Positions 62,672-64,000 of a stretch of DNA of 64,000 nt are shown here, one piece after another. Where the stretch lies: positions 1 to 64,000 of the forward strand of contig CAVTPZ010000037.1 in NCBI GenBank assembly GCA_963736685.1, in the 5' to 3' direction. Position numbers and translations under genes: made by a program. The notes beneath the pieces were generated by a model. That model saw only the letters and a program-made list of their open reading frames with translations, was not told the origin of the DNA and made no database searches. Source of the stretch: DASUPK01 sp963736685 (lineage in GTDB: Bacteria; Actinomycetota; Thermoleophilia; Solirubrobacterales; 70-9). How positions within the stretch are numbered: position 1 is the stretch's first letter; each line of letters begins with the position of its first letter.

Positions 62672-64000
62672 ATGGAGGCCAGCCGCACCCGCAAGACGAG
62701 CACGAGCCGGAAATCCGGCGCCAACGGCAGGACCGGCAACGGCGCCTCGCCCTCCAAGGCCAAGAGACCCAAGTCCTCCAAGTCGTCCGGCAAGCGCGCG
62801 AAGGCGGCGCTCGAATCCTTCAATCCCGCCACCGGAGAGCCGGTCGGCTCGGTCGAGACCATCACGGCGGCGAAGGTGCAGGCCGTCGTCGACGACGTCG
62901 CCGAGGTGCAGCCCTTCTGGGCGGCTCTCTCGCTCGAGGACCGCGCCCGCTACATGCGTCGCGCGATCGACGTGCTGGTCGCCGAGCTCGACCAGATCGC
63001 GGAGCTGCTCACCAGCGAGCAGGGCAAGCCCCGGGTGGAGAGCTACACGATGGAGCTGCTCCCCACGATCGACTCGCTGAAGTGGATCGCCGACAACGGC
63101 CCGCAGATCCTCTCCGACGAGAAGCTCTCGATGCCCGTCCTCCTGAAGTCGAAGAGCGCGAAGTTCACCTACGAGCCGATCGGAGTGGTCGGGGTGATCG
63201 CGCCGTGGAACTACCCCTGGTCGATCCCGTTCGGCGAGGTGGCTATCGCCCTCATGTGCGGCAACGGCGTCGTGTTGAAGCCGGCCAGCCTCACCCCGCT
63301 GATCGGCGAGCGAATCCGGCAGACCTTCGAGAAGGCGGGCCTCCCCGAGGGCCTGATCCGCACGGTTCACGGTGGAGGCCGGATCGGCGACGCCCTCGTC
63401 AAGTCCACCGCGGGCAAGATCTTCTTCACCGGCTCGGTCGAGGTAGGGCGCAAGGTCGGGGTCGAGTGCGCGAAGCGGATGAAGGGGTCGGTCCTGGAGC
63501 TGGGCGGCAAGGACCCGCAGATCGTCTGCGCCGACGCCGATCTCGCCAACGCGGTCTCCGGCGCCGTCTGGGGCGGTTTCGCGAACGCCGGGCAGACCTG
63601 CTCCGGGATCGAGCGCGTCTACGTGGTCGACGAGGTGGCGGACCGCTTCCTGGATGGCGTCGTGCGCGAGACCGAGCGGCTCACCGTGGGCGATCCGCGC
63701 GAATGGACCACCGAGATCGGGCCGATGGTCTCCGACGATCAGGCGGCGATCGTCACCGAGCTGGTCGACGATGCCGTGAAGAGCGGGGCCAAGAAGCTCA
63801 CCGGCGGCCCAATCGAGGTCAACGGGATGAAGGGCAGCTTCATCGCCCCCGTCGTGCTCACCGACGTCACACACGACATGCGGATCATGAACGAGGAGAT
63901 CTTCGGCCCGGTGCTCCCGGTCATGAAGGTCAGCTCCGAGGAGGAGGCGCTGCGCCTCGCCAACGACTCGCAGTTCGGCCTCGGCGCGTCGGTCTGGACC
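62672..64000 (+). CDS. Aldehyde dehydrogenase, partial at right edge, with basic N-terminal extension
   Basis: 443 codons are visible without a stop. Residues 1-47 are a Lys/Arg/Ser/Gly-rich extension (MEASRTRKTSTSRKSGANG...), not present in ordinary ALDHs. The catalytic domain starts at SFNPATGEPVGSVET. The oxyanion Asn is in IAPWNYPWSIP, the NAD-binding FFTGSVEVGRKV, general base Glu in VLELGGKDP and nucleophile Cys in NAGQTCSGIERVYV. EIFGPVLPVMKV is near the cut end. The pattern resembles succinate-semialdehyde or broad-range aldehyde dehydrogenases. ATG 62672 is preceded by GAGAGGA at good spacing. Confidence 0.9.
   Translation, partial: MEASRTRKTSTSRKSGANGRTGNGASPSKAKRPKSSKSSGKRAKAALESFNPATGEPVGSVETITAAKVQAVVDDVAEVQPFWAALSLEDRARYMRRAIDVLVAELDQIAELLTSEQGKPRVESYTMELLPTIDSLKWIADNGPQILSDEKLSMPVLLKSKSAKFTYEPIGVVGVIAPWNYPWSIPFGEVAIALMCGNGVVLKPASLTPLIGERIRQTFEKAGLPEGLIRTVHGGGRIGDALVKSTAGKIFFTGSVEVGRKVGVECAKRMKGSVLELGGKDPQIVCADADLANAVSGAVWGGFANAGQTCSGIERVYVVDEVADRFLDGVVRETERLTVGDPREWTTEIGPMVSDDQAAIVTELVDDAVKSGAKKLTGGPIEVNGMKGSFIAPVVLTDVTHDMRIMNEEIFGPVLPVMKVSSEEEALRLANDSQFGLGASVWT

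Noticed and set aside
62409..63080. Plus-strand open frame in the intergenic region and the ALDH start
   Set aside because: Pro/Arg/Ser-rich translation without motif; the ALDH frame with a proper ribosome binding site overlaps it.
62243..63874. A 543-codon minus-strand open frame opposite the end of rarA and the last aldehyde dehydrogenase
   Set aside because: It would cover a clean ALDH reading frame with intact catalytic residues and a terminator hairpin; its translation is low-complexity.

Overview
The window looks like chromosomal DNA of a high-GC actinobacterium. The best fit is class Thermoleophilia (Solirubrobacterales-like). This rests on the gene content (PAC2 protein, DUF2342 metalloprotease, DUF1385 membrane protein, MarR- and TetR-controlled efflux genes), on secreted proteins ending in Lys/Cys-rich tails, and on a recurrent leaderless start architecture in which a TANNNT hexamer sits 6-9 bases before the start codon without a ribosome binding site. 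The taxonomic call is an inference from style and content, since no rRNA gene is present. Coding density is very high, with many 4-8 base overlaps between neighbours. No tRNA, rRNA, CRISPR array, transposase or phage gene was seen.

Region 1-9.0 kb: an efflux pump and its divergent TetR regulator, an Lhr helicase, an Fpg/Nei DNA glycosylase, an FkbM methyltransferase and a Crp/Fnr regulator. Most of these genes are interrupted by single-base frame changes. Frame breaks are abundant up to about 13.6 kb and absent from the remaining 50 kb, so I suspect consensus errors rather than true decay.

Region 9.0-17.55 kb is the most striking part. A module of pcm (isoaspartyl repair methyltransferase), an ASCH-domain protein, an SRPBCC protein and CIRCE-controlled groES-groEL is arrayed in tandem. 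The first copy is cut after the start of the SRPBCC gene, the second is complete but frameshifted, and the third is complete and intact. The copies differ largely by synonymous changes. Both internal junctions resume just upstream of a pcm start codon. Either this is a real triplicated protein-repair and chaperonin locus, or it is a chimeric assembly of related strains.

Region 17.5-31.4 kb: an SDR-family protein, a 7Fe ferredoxin with a structured leader, a secreted CAP protein, a GT87-like membrane glycosyltransferase, an Mrp ATPase, a protein built from six octapeptides with LexA-box-like sites upstream, a zinc metalloprotease coupled to an inositol-monophosphatase-family enzyme, a helicase-nuclease with an altered Walker A lysine, an SMR pump with its TetR regulator and twin operators, a PAC2 protein, a YhaM-type exoribonuclease and a two-gene, half-size TSUP transporter.

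Region 31.4-46.8 kb: trehalose-phosphatase, a second MFS/TetR divergent pair with palindromic operators, PolX, a polyprenol-phosphate mannosyltransferase, thioredoxin, a beheaded TetR remnant beside a RidA gene, HAD hydrolase, IleRS, VOC protein, a beta-propeller/RTX secreted protein, MarR, a lipoprotein and fumarase.

Region 46.8-64 kb: FAD oxidoreductase, an FG-GAP secreted protein, aldehyde dehydrogenase, SpoIID-like protein, aldo/keto reductase, a lipocalin-like protein, YchF, PAP2 phosphatase, a small membrane protein coupled to a BtrH-type protein, methylmalonyl-CoA epimerase, DUF1385, M20 peptidase, chromate transporter, RarA and a second aldehyde dehydrogenase that runs off the right edge.
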